Part shown: positions 24,330 to 31,969 of the stretch, one piece after another
Numbering within the stretch: position 1 is the stretch's first letter
How the letters are laid out: the number at the start of each line of letters is the position of its first letter
From: AC-32 sp038237925
Lineage (GTDB): Bacteria > Actinomycetota > Thermoleophilia > Gaiellales > Gaiellaceae
Direction of reading: 5' to 3'
Assembly (NCBI GenBank): GCA_038237925.1
Contig: JBBRYF010000001.1
Span: 186,001 to 250,000 of the forward strand
Length of the DNA: 64,000 nucleotides
The notes under the pieces: generated by a model
What the model saw: only the letters and a program-made list of their open reading frames with translations
Told to the model about the DNA's origin: nothing
Database searches by the model: none
Program-made: the position numbers and the translations under genes

Positions 24330-25523
24330 GTGGCATCGCTCCAAGCCCGTCACCAGCGAAGTTGCCCGCTTTACCCCTGGACGCCGTACGCCAAAGCGAC
24401 GAAGGCGAAGGGTTGCAAGTGCTCGCCGCTCTACTACACGCACGTCCGCGCCGAGGGAAAGGTCGTGCGCGAGATCGTCGGCCACAATCGGAAAGAGGCC
24501 GAGCGTGCGCTCGACGCGCTCCGCGGCGACGTCGCCCGCCGCCGCTACCGCGTGCTCGAGGAGATTCGCTTTGACGCTTGGGCCGAGCGCTGGCTCGCTG
24601 GATTCACCGGCAAGGAGAACACGCGCCGTGTCTACTCGTGGACGATCGACTACGCCAAAGTCGTGTTCGGCAAGACGAAGGTTCGTGACCTGACCCCTGC
24701 CGACGTGCGCCGCCTGCTCGACCACATCCGCGAGGAGCACAAGCGCCGCCATGCCCGCTCGAAGGACGAGGCGCTACGCGAGGGCGAGGTCGCGCCGGCG
24801 ACGTTGGCGAAGCACCTGCGGCAGCTCGGCGCCTGCCTCGAGGCCGCGATCGCCGAGGGGTACGCCGAGCGCAACCCCGTCCGCGAGCTGCACAAGACGG
24901 CGCGGCCGAAGGTGGCCAAGTCGCGGCCCGCCTACTACACCGGTGACGAGCTCGCGCGGCTCTGGCCGGAGCTCGCCTACCGGCCCGTCTACGCCGCGCT
25001 CTGCAAGGCGGCGGTACTGACCGGCCTCCGCTTCGGTGAGCTGGCCGCGCTCGGGTGGAGCGACGTCGACCTGCTCCAACGTGAGCTGCACGTCCGGCAG
25101 ACGTACACGTCCGGGATCGGGCTCGGGACGCCGAAGTCGGGCGAGCCGAGGACCGTCGACCTGACTCCGCAGGCGGCCGCGCTGTTCGAGTCGTGGTTCG
25201 CCGAGTCGGGCGGCAAGGGGCTCGTGTTCGAGCGCGAGGACGGCGGCTACGTTGAGCCGCGCTATCTGACTCGCCACGTGCTCTACCCGGCGCTTGAGAG
25301 GGCCGGCATCTCGCGGGTCGGCGAGCGCGGCCGCAAGCGCGATTTTCACTCGTTTAGGAGTACCTTCGCGCGGATCGCGCTCGAGCACGGAGCCGAGATC
25401 ACTTGGGTGCAGCGGCAGCTCGGGCACTCGTCGATCACCCTCACGGTCGATCTCTACGGCGCCTGGGCACGCTCCGCGGAGAAGGCGCAGGCCGAGAAGC
25501 TCGGGGCAGCGTTTCCGGTCTAG
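24330..25523 (+). CDS. tyrosine recombinase/integrase
   Basis: 397 residues. The N-terminal part (residues 1-60) is an arm-binding-like domain with CPLYPWTPYAKATK, followed by a SAM-like core-binding domain (AWAERWLAGFTGKENTRRVY) and the catalytic domain with all residues: Arg in TGLRFGELAAL (about 233), Lys in TPKSGEPR (about 269), His-x-x-Arg in DFHSFRSTFA (about 340, 343), His in QLGHSSI (about 365), Tyr in TVDLYGAW (about 375). It performs site-specific insertion at the tRNA. GTG start with AAGAGGAGG 8 bases upstream. It probably acts with the HTH protein at 26421. Confidence 0.96.
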   Translation: MASLQARHQRSCPLYPWTPYAKATKAKGCKCSPLYYTHVRAEGKVVREIVGHNRKEAERALDALRGDVARRRYRVLEEIRFDAWAERWLAGFTGKENTRRVYSWTIDYAKVVFGKTKVRDLTPADVRRLLDHIREEHKRRHARSKDEALREGEVAPATLAKHLRQLGACLEAAIAEGYAERNPVRELHKTARPKVAKSRPAYYTGDELARLWPELAYRPVYAALCKAAVLTGLRFGELAALGWSDVDLLQRELHVRQTYTSGIGLGTPKSGEPRTVDLTPQAAALFESWFAESGGKGLVFEREDGGYVEPRYLTRHVLYPALERAGISRVGERGRKRDFHSFRSTFARIALEHGAEITWVQRQLGHSSITLTVDLYGAWARSAEKAQAEKLGAAFPV

Positions 25524-25531
25524 TGCAAGGC

Positions 25532-25996
25532 ATGGCCGAACATGAGCGGACGCTGACGCTGCTCGATCATCTCGAGCGGCGCAGGGGTGTCCTGGAGCAG
25601 GCGATGTGGCAGGCACCGACGCTCACCATCGCGGCGCAGGCGTTCCTGCTGTTCGTGTTGACGGGCTCGGCCATCGACGCGACCGCTCGGAAATTCGTGC
25701 TCGTGGCAGGGATCGCGGCTTGTGCCGCGGCAGTGATCTCTCTCTTGCGGCTGCGACAGCGCGAAGTCCGGTACAGCGAAGCGATCGCCTACTACCTGAA
25801 CACGCTGGGCATCTCCGACCCTCGGCCCGACGGGCTACCCTCCCTCTCTTTGCAGCGGAACGACTTATGGAGTCGGTTCGACCGGCCGTTGCGAGCGATC
25901 GGTGGCTGGTCTTGGCTGCCGCCGATCCACGTCGCGTGGATCGCTGCGCTGCTGCTCTTCATCTTGGCCGACGTCCTCGCGTACCACTACAACTGA
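25532..25996 (+). CDS. small three-segment membrane protein, unknown
   Basis: 154 residues. N-terminal cytoplasmic amphipathic helix (TLTLLDHLERRRGVLEQAM), two close membrane segments (about residues 32-75), a soluble loop of 50 residues with ISDPRPDGLP, and a C-terminal membrane segment (AWIAALLLFILADVLAYHY). The layout recalls 2TM effector-like proteins (SLATT type) found near mobile-element defence genes, but no family is certain. ATG start 9 bp after the integrase stop, so co-transcribed. Confidence 0.7.
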   Translation: MAEHERTLTLLDHLERRRGVLEQAMWQAPTLTIAAQAFLLFVLTGSAIDATARKFVLVAGIAACAAAVISLLRLRQREVRYSEAIAYYLNTLGISDPRPDGLPSLSLQRNDLWSRFDRPLRAIGGWSWLPPIHVAWIAALLLFILADVLAYHYN

Positions 25997-26420
25997 CGGA
26001 CGCTACGATGCGCCGGCAGGGGCGGCGCCCTCGAGGCGTGGAACCTTCGGGCCCGCGCCGCCCCGACTGTTTTGCAAGCCGACCGCGCCGCTAGGATGCG
26101 GTCGTCGAGTAGGTGATCGGTGGCGCTATGCCGCCGACGTTCATTGCCGGGGAGCGGCCGCAAGCAGCGGCCGTTTCTCGTTCTGCGGCCGATGCCGTCC
26201 TATCGCCTCTCTAGAGTGCTGAGTGCAATGAACTACCTGACTCGAACATGCCTGATCTGCTGAACCCCGAGTCGGATCCAAGCTGGCGCTCGGGAACACA
26301 ACCGCATCTTGCGGAGCCGGCGTGTATGGCCAAGTCAGCCGGACAGGTGACAGCGAGTAGTGCTGGGCCGCTGGACACAATGACCGCGGTGTACTAACTC
26401 AGCCTCACCGGGCACGTCCC
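25997..26420. other. 424-bp gap without a clear gene; contains a terminator-like hairpin
   Basis: No supported ORF. CGGCCGC-AAGCA-GCGGCCG followed by TTTCTCGTT (26155-26182) looks like the end of the integrase transcript. Downstream, short ATG frames close quickly. The 3' part is the leader of the excisionase-like gene, whose start is not canonical. Confidence 0.5.
26155..26182 (+). terminator. terminator-like hairpin downstream of the integrase unit
   Basis: 7-bp GC stem (CGGCCGC/GCGGCCG) with a 5-base loop and a weak T-rich tail. Position fits the end of the integrase and membrane-protein transcript. Confidence 0.5.
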
Positions 26421-26660
26421 CTGCTGCACGTCGAGCGGGTCGCCGAGCTGCTCGGCTGCTCGACGCGCTCCGTGCACGAGCGGACGCGCCGGCGCGAGAT
26501 CCCCTTCCGCCGCATCCCGGGCACACGCCGCTGCCTCTTCGTGGAAGCGGAGGTCCTGGCCTGGGTCGATGCGGGCGGCACGATCCCGCTCGAGGTCGTG
26601 GAGGGTGAGCGGGGCGGTGTGGTGGTGCGCCTCGCGACTGAGGTCGGTGGGGCAGCGTGA
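26421..26660 (+). CDS. excisionase-like HTH (MerR/HTH_17) protein, start uncertain
   Basis: About 79 residues. LHVERVAELLGCSTRSVHER is a canonical winged HTH_17, followed by REIPFRRIPGTRRCLFVEAE and VLAWVDAGG, the layout of Xis proteins. The full domain needs a start near the CTG at 26421; no ATG/GTG/TTG lies between the upstream in-frame stop and the GTG at 26472, which would cut off the first helix. So either a CTG start is used or the 5' end is damaged. Stop overlaps the next GTG (GTGA). Confidence 0.68.
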   Translation: MLHVERVAELLGCSTRSVHERTRRREIPFRRIPGTRRCLFVEAEVLAWVDAGGTIPLEVVEGERGGVVVRLATEVGGAA

Positions 26661-26845
26661 GCGAGCAACCGACTGTCACCGACCTGCTGCGCGAGGCGAG
26701 CGAGCGCTTGACCGAGTCGCAGGACAAGCTCGACGCCGCTCAGCTGCTCGAGCGCGAGCGGCGGGAGAAGCTGGTCGAGAAGATGAACGCGGCAGGTCGC
26801 GCCTTTGTGGAGCTCGTCGACGCGGTCGAGGAGCGGGTCAAGTGA
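26657..26845 (+). CDS. 62-residue coiled-coil peptide
   Basis: Nearly all helix-forming and charged: TVTDLLREASERLTESQDK, then LLERERREKLVEKMNAAG. It has heptad-like spacing, with no known domain. GTG start overlaps the upstream stop and its TGA overlaps the next GTG, so it is the middle gene of a coupled three-gene unit. It may be a small dimerisation or regulatory partner of the winged-helix protein. Confidence 0.6.
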   Translation: MSEQPTVTDLLREASERLTESQDKLDAAQLLERERREKLVEKMNAAGRAFVELVDAVEERVK

Positions 26846-27519
26846 AGCCGACACGCGCCCCGCGCGCCTCCTACGCCGAGGCCGGCGCCGCGATGCGGAG
26901 GGCGCTGCAGCGAGCAGGCGTCAACGACTTGAGCAGGAGTGACTGGCGTGTCCTCGGCGCCGCGATCTACCTCACCGCGAGCTACTCACGCACCGTCGAC
27001 TTCATCTACGTCGCCCAGGTCGTCCGGCTTGCCGGGCTCAGCGAGCGCCGGGCGGGAGAGTCACTACGTCGGCTTGCGGCCTTCGGCGTGATCGAATGGG
27101 AGCCCGGCCGCGGACGTGGGAAGCCGTCGCTACTTAGTTTGCCGCCGAGCGGGAAAGGTGGCCCCACGGTCGTCCAGATTCCTACGCGGGAAAAGGGGAC
27201 GCCTAGTCGTCCGGCTTTCAGGGGCGAGGACGAGAGAAAACCGGACGACCGTAAAGCGGCTATACGGGCGTCCGACACCCGAGAAGGGTCCCGAGAAGAA
27301 ATCAAAACCCTGCCGGGCCGTAGCGGTAGTAAGACCACAGAACCCGGCCCGGCCCGGCCCGGAATAATTGAATGGACTTGTGACGTGCCGCTGAAGTTTG
27401 GCGAGGTCTGCGGGTCGACCTTTGAGAGCGAGCGCGCACTCGAGCGCCACAGGACGGAGGCCCACTGGAACGTGGGGGAGCTCGCGGCGAGTCTGCTCAG
27501 GGAGATGCCTTCGGCGTGA
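26842..27519 (+). CDS. winged-helix protein with C-terminal C2H2-like finger, replication/regulatory type
   Basis: 225 residues. Residues 30-95 are a winged helix as in phage and plasmid replication-initiator-like proteins (DWRVLGAAIYLTASYSR; VVRLAGLSERRAGESLRRLA; GVIEWEPG). The middle is low-complexity and basic. The end has WTCDVPLKFGEVCGSTF and LERHRTEAHW: C-x9-C and H-x4-H of a C2H2-like finger, unusual in bacteria. A (CCCGG)4 tract at 27343 lies in frame between the two parts. Function may be element replication or regulation; no family is certain. Confidence 0.62.
   Translation: MKPTRAPRASYAEAGAAMRRALQRAGVNDLSRSDWRVLGAAIYLTASYSRTVDFIYVAQVVRLAGLSERRAGESLRRLAAFGVIEWEPGRGRGKPSLLSLPPSGKGGPTVVQIPTREKGTPSRPAFRGEDERKPDDRKAAIRASDTREGSREEIKTLPGRSGSKTTEPGPARPGIIEWTCDVPLKFGEVCGSTFESERALERHRTEAHWNVGELAASLLREMPSA
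27343..27362 (+). repeat. (CCCGG)4 pentanucleotide tract inside the coding region
   Basis: Four perfect copies encode PGPARPG just before the zinc-finger segment. A gain or loss of one unit would shift the frame and remove the finger. Confidence 0.85.
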
Positions 27520-27663
27520 GCGAGCACGTCCTGCGAGTCGTAACCGAGCAGCGCGACCTCCCGCGGAATAAGACGTTTCGCGCTGTCCGCGCGGCGTGTG
27601 GCTCCCCCGCGGCTTTTAGCGGACCTAGCGAAGCCCGCCCGCCTGTCGCATTATGAACCCGAC

Positions 27664-28095
27664 ATGGCGAAAGCCCTACGCACCACCAGACGACACAGGC
27701 GTCTCGCGAGCGATCTCAGGGAGATCGCAGTGGCTATCGACAAGCGTAACTCTGGAATCCCGCGGGGCTGGAGGCGTGCGCTCGTATCACTGCTAAAGCA
27801 AGACGGTGCGTCAATCTCGGAGCTCGCCAAGCTTGACCGCGTCACGGCGTCCGCGATGAGCCACACGGTCAAGTACCTCGAGGAGGATGGGTCCGTCACG
27901 CGACATCGCCGAGGCTCGCATGTCTTCGTCTTTCTGACACCGATTGGGCGCAGCATTGCGCGCACGTATCAGAAGGGCGGCGGGGTCCTCCCCCACGAAC
28001 TCGCCTCGCTCGAAAGTGGGGACCTCCACGTTCTGGAGGCGGCGGTCGCGATCCTTCGTCGAGTGCTTGAGCTCCGCACGGCGCGCGACGCATGA
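27664..28095 (+). CDS. MarR-like winged-helix regulator
   Basis: 143 residues. Helix-turn-helix in GASISELAKLDRVTASAMSHTVKYL, wing in GSVTRHRRGSHVFVFLTPIG, helices on both ends for dimerisation. It is shorter at the N-terminus than usual MarR and rich in Arg at the start (KALRTTRRHRRLAS). ATG at 27664 chosen because upstream frames lack coding bias. Likely controls element genes; AT-rich flanks with TGTACGCTCA repeats 150 bp downstream are possible targets. Confidence 0.8.
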   Translation: MAKALRTTRRHRRLASDLREIAVAIDKRNSGIPRGWRRALVSLLKQDGASISELAKLDRVTASAMSHTVKYLEEDGSVTRHRRGSHVFVFLTPIGRSIARTYQKGGGVLPHELASLESGDLHVLEAAVAILRRVLELRTARDA

Positions 28096-28241
28096 CTTCC
28101 TAAAAGGGGCAAATCACGCGATCTCCCTCCCGCTTGAGGACTCGGCGCGTAACGGATAGCCCAAATTCTCTTTAGCCCGTGAAACTGGTGAACGGGCCCA
28201 CGGTTGTGACCAGGCGAGCGCGCTCAGGTTCAACGCGTTCT

Positions 28242-28260
28242 GTACGCTCATGTACGCTCA
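28242..28260 (-). repeat. tandem GTACGCTCA (TGAGCGTAC on minus), copies 2 and 3
   Basis: Two 9-mers separated by one base, a 10-bp period (one helical turn), 73 bp before the HGG-protein ATG. Same 9-mer as near attL and attR. Likely a protein-binding operator. Confidence 0.55.
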
Positions 28261-28332
28261 GCCCTTATCACAAGCGGTGTTGCGATAGCGCCAACGGATT
28301 CATCATCCGCAGGCGCAGGTAGGATGCGCGCC

Positions 28333-29001
28333 ATGTCGAGCGTCGCTCAACCGTCCAACGGCTCCCGCTGCTCAGCGTCGAACGCTCGCGGAGAGCGTTG
28401 CGCGCGGCGTGCCGTCAAAGACGGTTACTGCCCCGTACATCACCCGGAGGTAGGCCAGGACATGAGAGAGCTCGGCCGCCGTGGGGGATCGACACCAAAG
28501 ATGACGGCGTTGCGCAAGGCCGCCACCGGCCAAGACGACGGCTTGCGCGAGCAGGCGCGCGACGTTCTCTCGCGGGCGCTGGCCGGCGAACAGGTCGACA
28601 AGCAGCGGCTTGACGCCGCGCGCAGCCTGTTCGCCTTCCGTCCTGCCGTGCCCCCGGCCGACGCCGCCGTGACCGACGAGGGCAGGGCGGGCAAGTCCGT
28701 TGGTCTCGTCGATGTAGTCCGCGTCGCCGTCTCGTGCGGCCTCGTCGAGGTCGTGGCTGGCGCGATCGTGGTCGATGGCGAGCGGGTGGAGACAATCGAC
28801 CCCGGGGTACGCCCCCCGGCGAAGAATCCGAGCGCGAGCGCTAGCTGGATCCTGTCCCCGCCTGCGAATAACTCACCTCAGCCGCCCCCCGAGCCCGCCG
28901 CTCCTCGCCCTGAGGACGTTACGGAGGCCGAGTTCGACGAGCGCGAGAAGATGACGCGCCGCTACGGCAGCGTCACGAGCGAGCAGTGGCGATGGACTTG
29001 A
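28333..29001 (+). CDS. Cys-rich HGG/GRRGG-type mobile-element protein, copy 1
   Basis: 222 residues. N-terminal zinc-binding-like block: SRCSASNARGERCARRAVKD and GYCPVHHPE, C-x7-C-x9-C-x3-H, then MRELGRRGG. The C-terminal half (VDVVRVAVSCGLVEVVAGAI, then RVETIDPGVRPPAKNPSASA) is shared with the protein at 39536. Homologous short proteins occur on phages and islands; function unknown. ATG at 28333 preferred over 28324: AGGTAGG sits at proper distance and both paralogues begin MSS. A proline-rich tail (SPQPPPEPAAPRPE) is unique to this copy. Confidence 0.72.
   Translation: MSSVAQPSNGSRCSASNARGERCARRAVKDGYCPVHHPEVGQDMRELGRRGGSTPKMTALRKAATGQDDGLREQARDVLSRALAGEQVDKQRLDAARSLFAFRPAVPPADAAVTDEGRAGKSVGLVDVVRVAVSCGLVEVVAGAIVVDGERVETIDPGVRPPAKNPSASASWILSPPANNSPQPPPEPAAPRPEDVTEAEFDEREKMTRRYGSVTSEQWRWT
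28802..28842 (+). repeat. 41-bp repeat, copy A, in the HGG gene
   Basis: 41 bases starting CCGGGGTACGCCCCCCGG are identical to 39984-40024, 11.2 kb away. The first part can pair with itself (CCGGGG...CCCCCCGG). It lies in the shared coding segment of the two paralogues, but identity is above that of the surrounding codons. Confidence 0.85.
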
Positions 29002-29026
29002 TGGACTCACTAGAGAAGGATCAGCG

Positions 29027-29510
29027 ATGAGCGACGCCGCCGAGCGTTACCACGCAGGCATGCTGGAGAAGTACGGCGAATCGGCCCTGCCCGGCAACGC
29101 CTCCGGGAATCCCGACTACGGCATGGCGGGCATGGAGAAGGTGCCGGAGCCGCAGTACGAGCAGCCGCCTGCCCGAGTTCGTCCGCTGGAAGGTGCGCCT
29201 GGCGATCGAAGCGGGGGCGCTGGAGGCGCGGCCCGTCTACCTGCCGCCGCTGCTGAACCCGATCCCGAATACGCTCGCGGTCTACGAGGGCCTCCGCCTG
29301 CTCGTCCAGGTGCGCTTGCTGACCGATCCGCCCGACGAGCCGTTCACCTTCGCGCGCCGCTTCGTCGCCGACTGGTGCGGCCTCTCGCTCGACGGCTCCC
29401 GCGCGGGGATCGAGGCACTGCGCGCGGCGGGGGTGCTGGAGAAGGTTGGCGAGATTCCCTGCGGCGAGCACGCGGCATGGGCCTACGCCGTCGGGGAGGG
29501 CCGCCGGTGA
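29027..29510 (+). pseudogene. element protein, frameshifted near 29165
   Basis: From ATG at 29027 the frame reads SDAAERYHAGMLEKYGESAL to about PQYEQPP, then coding bias moves +1. The continuation is LPEFVRWKVRLAIEAGALEA and, after a helical region, a winged-helix-like end (WCGLSLDGSRAGIEALRAAG) to the stop at 29510. One extra C near 29165 explains it; alternatively two overlapping genes exist, the second from GTG 29193. It follows the HGG gene by 25 bp. Family unknown; likely DNA-binding. Confidence 0.6.
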
Positions 29511-29657
29511 AGGTCGAAGGCGCGAACGGGCGCGGCCGCGGCGCGAGCCCGTGAGGTTCGTATCGAGCCCGAGGGCGTGCTGGTCGAGGTTGAGCGGTGA
29601 GCGTCGGCACGAACGCCTCGCGCAGCTCCCCGTAGCCGACCACACGTTCGTACGAGG

Positions 29658-29980
29658 CTACTCCTGCCTCTCCGCCTCGTCGGACAGGAACCTCGGTTTG
29701 TTCTGCTCGCCGTACTTGAGCAGGATCCGGGCCCGCTTCGCCGCACCTTGTCGAGGTTCATGCCCTGGCGAACGGAGCTGAGCGACGAGAACCAGCGCGT
29801 CACCTCGTCCCACTCCTTCTTCCCCTCCGGCGGCAGCTTCTCCGCCTCTTGCCACATGCGGACGTCGCGGTCAAAGCTCTGCTCTCCCTGCTCCACTCGC
29901 TGCTCGATCTGCTGCTGCCGTCGGATCGTCTTGACGTCCTTCTTGATCTTCTTCGTGTTGCGCCAGGTGAAGAAGCCCAT
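29658..29980 (-). pseudogene. basic coiled-coil protein, frameshifted near 29743
   Basis: The ATG at 29980 opens GFFTWRNTKKIKKDVKTIRR, then a charged helix to LSSVRQGMNLDKV. One base missing near 29743 separates this from AAKRARILLKYGEQNKPRFL and the stop at 29658. Together about 107 residues, entirely helical and charged, unknown family. Opposite strand to its neighbours, with the 3' end facing the 29027 gene. Confidence 0.6.
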
Positions 29981-30028
29981 TCGCGTCCTCCTCGATTGAG
30001 GGATCGGACCCCTCCCTCACCGAACGAG

Positions 30029-30373
30029 TCAGGGAACTATCAAGACGTCGAGCGTGAACGGCACGTCGAACGGCGCGATGGTGGCGATCGAGAAGCCGCC
30101 TCCGGTGATCGTGCACGTCCCGTTCGTCCGGAAGTGTGGGTTGTCGTACGACGGAATCACGACGCCCGCCGGGCCCACGACGACGACCAGTGACGGCCTT
30201 GGCGCAAGCGACTGGTTGAAGAGGACGACGTCGCCGATCCCCGTGCAGGTCGCGCTGAAGTAGAACGGTTGACCCGCCAGGTCGAGAGGTGGCTGGTTTG
30301 CGCGAGCGACACCGGCTCCTACGCCGGACATCGTCAGCACGGCGAGCGCTACGAGAACGACTTTCCAGCGCAT
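30029..30373 (-). CDS. secreted hypothetical protein
   Basis: 114 residues with a signal peptide (WKVVLVALAVLTMSGVG, cleavage near ARA-N). The mature part is beta-rich with one Cys pair (SATCTGIGD and NGTCTITGGG). No known family. ATG at 30373 chosen because it opens the signal peptide; the longer frame upstream has no coding bias. Possibly paired with the coiled-coil gene downstream, 49 bp away. Confidence 0.65.
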   Translation of the reverse strand: MRWKVVLVALAVLTMSGVGAGVARANQPPLDLAGQPFYFSATCTGIGDVVLFNQSLAPRPSLVVVVGPAGVVIPSYDNPHFRTNGTCTITGGGFSIATIAPFDVPFTLDVLIVP

Positions 30374-30782
30374 CGTGTTGCCTCCATTCGTTTGCCGCAG
30401 TGAGAGCAAGTCTCCCACGTGTCGCGGTCGCGGGCAAGCAGGCTGCTCCGCCGCTCGCGACCACCGCCTGCCGCCCTCCCGCTTGCGACCATCGCCTCCG
30501 CCTCGAACGGGTTGGCGAGGGCGCACCGGGTGGGAGAACCGGGGGTTAGGGCTCGGGAGTCGCATGGCTACGCGGCTCAGGCGAGGCGTGTCCCGAACCC
30601 GCGTCCCGAGAGTGTCCGATTTGACCTCCCAGCTGCATCACCCGGTTTCTGAGGCGGTTCGCCTCCCGCGGCTCGGGCCAGGATGGCGTCGAATCGCCTC
30701 CCTCTCGTCGACCCGGACGCGCGGGGCTTCTGGTCGCTGGCGGTCGAACCGCCGCTGCCCGTCCTGCTGGCGGGCCTCTTCT

Positions 30783-30871
30783 TCCATAGGTTCATCGCCT
30801 CGGGCCTCATCCGCGACCCGGACGGCAACAACATCGAAGCGGTCTTCCATGACCGGAAGGAGGCGGGATGA
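30783..30871 (+). pseudogene. 3' fragment of a VOC/glyoxalase-fold gene
   Basis: Only the end of the domain is recognisable: LIRDPDGNNIEAVFHDRKEAG, the metal-ligand Glu strand of VOC proteins. Upstream sequence in this frame is not VOC-like, so the 5' part is lost. Its TGA overlaps the ATG of the next VOC gene, showing that the two once formed a coupled pair. Confidence 0.6.
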
Positions 30872-31199
30872 TCGACCACCTCGGGCTCGACGTAAGCGAC
30901 TACCGGCGCAGCAAGGACTTCTACCTCGCGGCGCTGGGACCCCTCGGCTGCGAGCTGTTGCGGGAGTTCGACGGGCGCATCGGCGGGTTCGCCGCGACGG
31001 CAAGCCGTTCTTCTGGCTCCGCGAGGGTGAGCCGGCGGCCGGCGTCCACCTCGCCTTCGCCGCGCCCGACACTGCAACCGTCGCTGCGTTCTACGCGGCG
31101 GCGATCGGCGCGGGAGGCGAGGACAACGGCGCGCCCGGCCTGCGCGAGCGCTACCACCCCGGCTATTACGGCGCCTTCGTCCACGATCCGGATGGATAG
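30868..31199 (+). pseudogene. VOC/glyoxalase-family gene, frameshifted near 31000 and truncated
   Basis: ATG at 30868 gives IDHLGLDVSDYRRSKDFYL, the beta1-alpha1 of a VOC domain. After DGRIGGFA one base is missing; coding continues RDGKPFFWLREGEPAAGVHL to FVHDPDG and an early TAG at 31199, where homologues read NNIEAV. The final metal-binding Glu is therefore absent. A decayed dioxygenase/lyase-like enzyme, substrate unknown. Confidence 0.7.
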
Positions 31200-31313
31200 C
31201 TTCTGGTGCGCCGGGTCGGTGATGCGGGCAGGCATCGCGGACTGACCCCGCACCGGCTGCGGCGACCACTGCCACCGCTGCGCGGACTCCGCCGGTGCCG
31301 ACGACGATGACCT

Positions 31314-31943
31314 TCACGCGAGTGCCTCTCGCACGGCGTCCGCGCTCAGCCGCTCGATGATGGCGTCCGCGCGCGCGAGCCGCGCCGGCGGCATCGTCCC
31401 GAGGACTGCCACGCAGCGGATCCCGGCAGCACGGGCCGCGTCCACGCCGGGCTCGCTGTCCTCGAAGGCGACCGCGTCGCCGGCCTCGGCGCCGAGGAGA
31501 TCGAGCGCCAGCAGATAGCCCTCCGGATCGGGCTTGCCGTGCGTCACGTCCTCGGCCGTGACCGTTGCGGCGACCAGGCCGGCGATCCCGGCCGCGTCCA
31601 GGACGGGCTCGATCTCCGAGCGCGCGGCGCCCGAGACCACCGCCACCGCTGCGCCCTCGGCAGCTACGCGCACCGCTTCGCGAGCGCCCTCGGTGACCGT
31701 CGAGCCGTCTGCGACCCGCTTGCGGTAACGCGCGATCTTCTGGCCGACGAGCGCGGGGTCATCCTCGTCGAGCCAGGCTCGCACGACCTCTGGATCCGAG
31801 TAGCCGGCCAGCTCGCCGAAGTACTTTTCCTCGGTCAGCGGACGGCCTCGCTCCGCGAAGAGCTCCTGGAAGATCTCGCACATGATCCGCTCGTCGTCCG
31901 AGAGCGTCCCGTTGAAGTCGAAGAGCACCGTGCGTGAAGGCAT
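31314..31943 (-). CDS. HAD-family phosphatase, phosphoglucomutase-like branch
   Basis: 209 residues. Motif I DFNGTLSDDE (nucleophile Asp; note N-G-T in place of D-G-T, which removes the usual acid/base Asp), motif II VVSGAARSE, motif III KPDPEGYLLAL, motif IV FEDSEPGVDAA. Cap domain between I and II. Loss of the second Asp in motif I is compatible with some phosphatases but atypical for mutases. Divergent from the next gene (26 bp). Confidence 0.88.
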   Translation of the reverse strand: MPSRTVLFDFNGTLSDDERIMCEIFQELFAERGRPLTEEKYFGELAGYSDPEVVRAWLDEDDPALVGQKIARYRKRVADGSTVTEGAREAVRVAAEGAAVAVVSGAARSEIEPVLDAAGIAGLVAATVTAEDVTHGKPDPEGYLLALDLLGAEAGDAVAFEDSEPGVDAARAAGIRCVAVLGTMPPARLARADAIIERLSADAVREALA

Positions 31944-31969
31944 CGTGCGGAGCAGTCTAGGATCGCGCG

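Noticed and set aside
28261..28332. Possible tRNA on the minus strand near 28300
   Set aside because: Only an anticodon-arm-like hairpin is present; there is no T arm, no acceptor pairing, and position 33 is not T.
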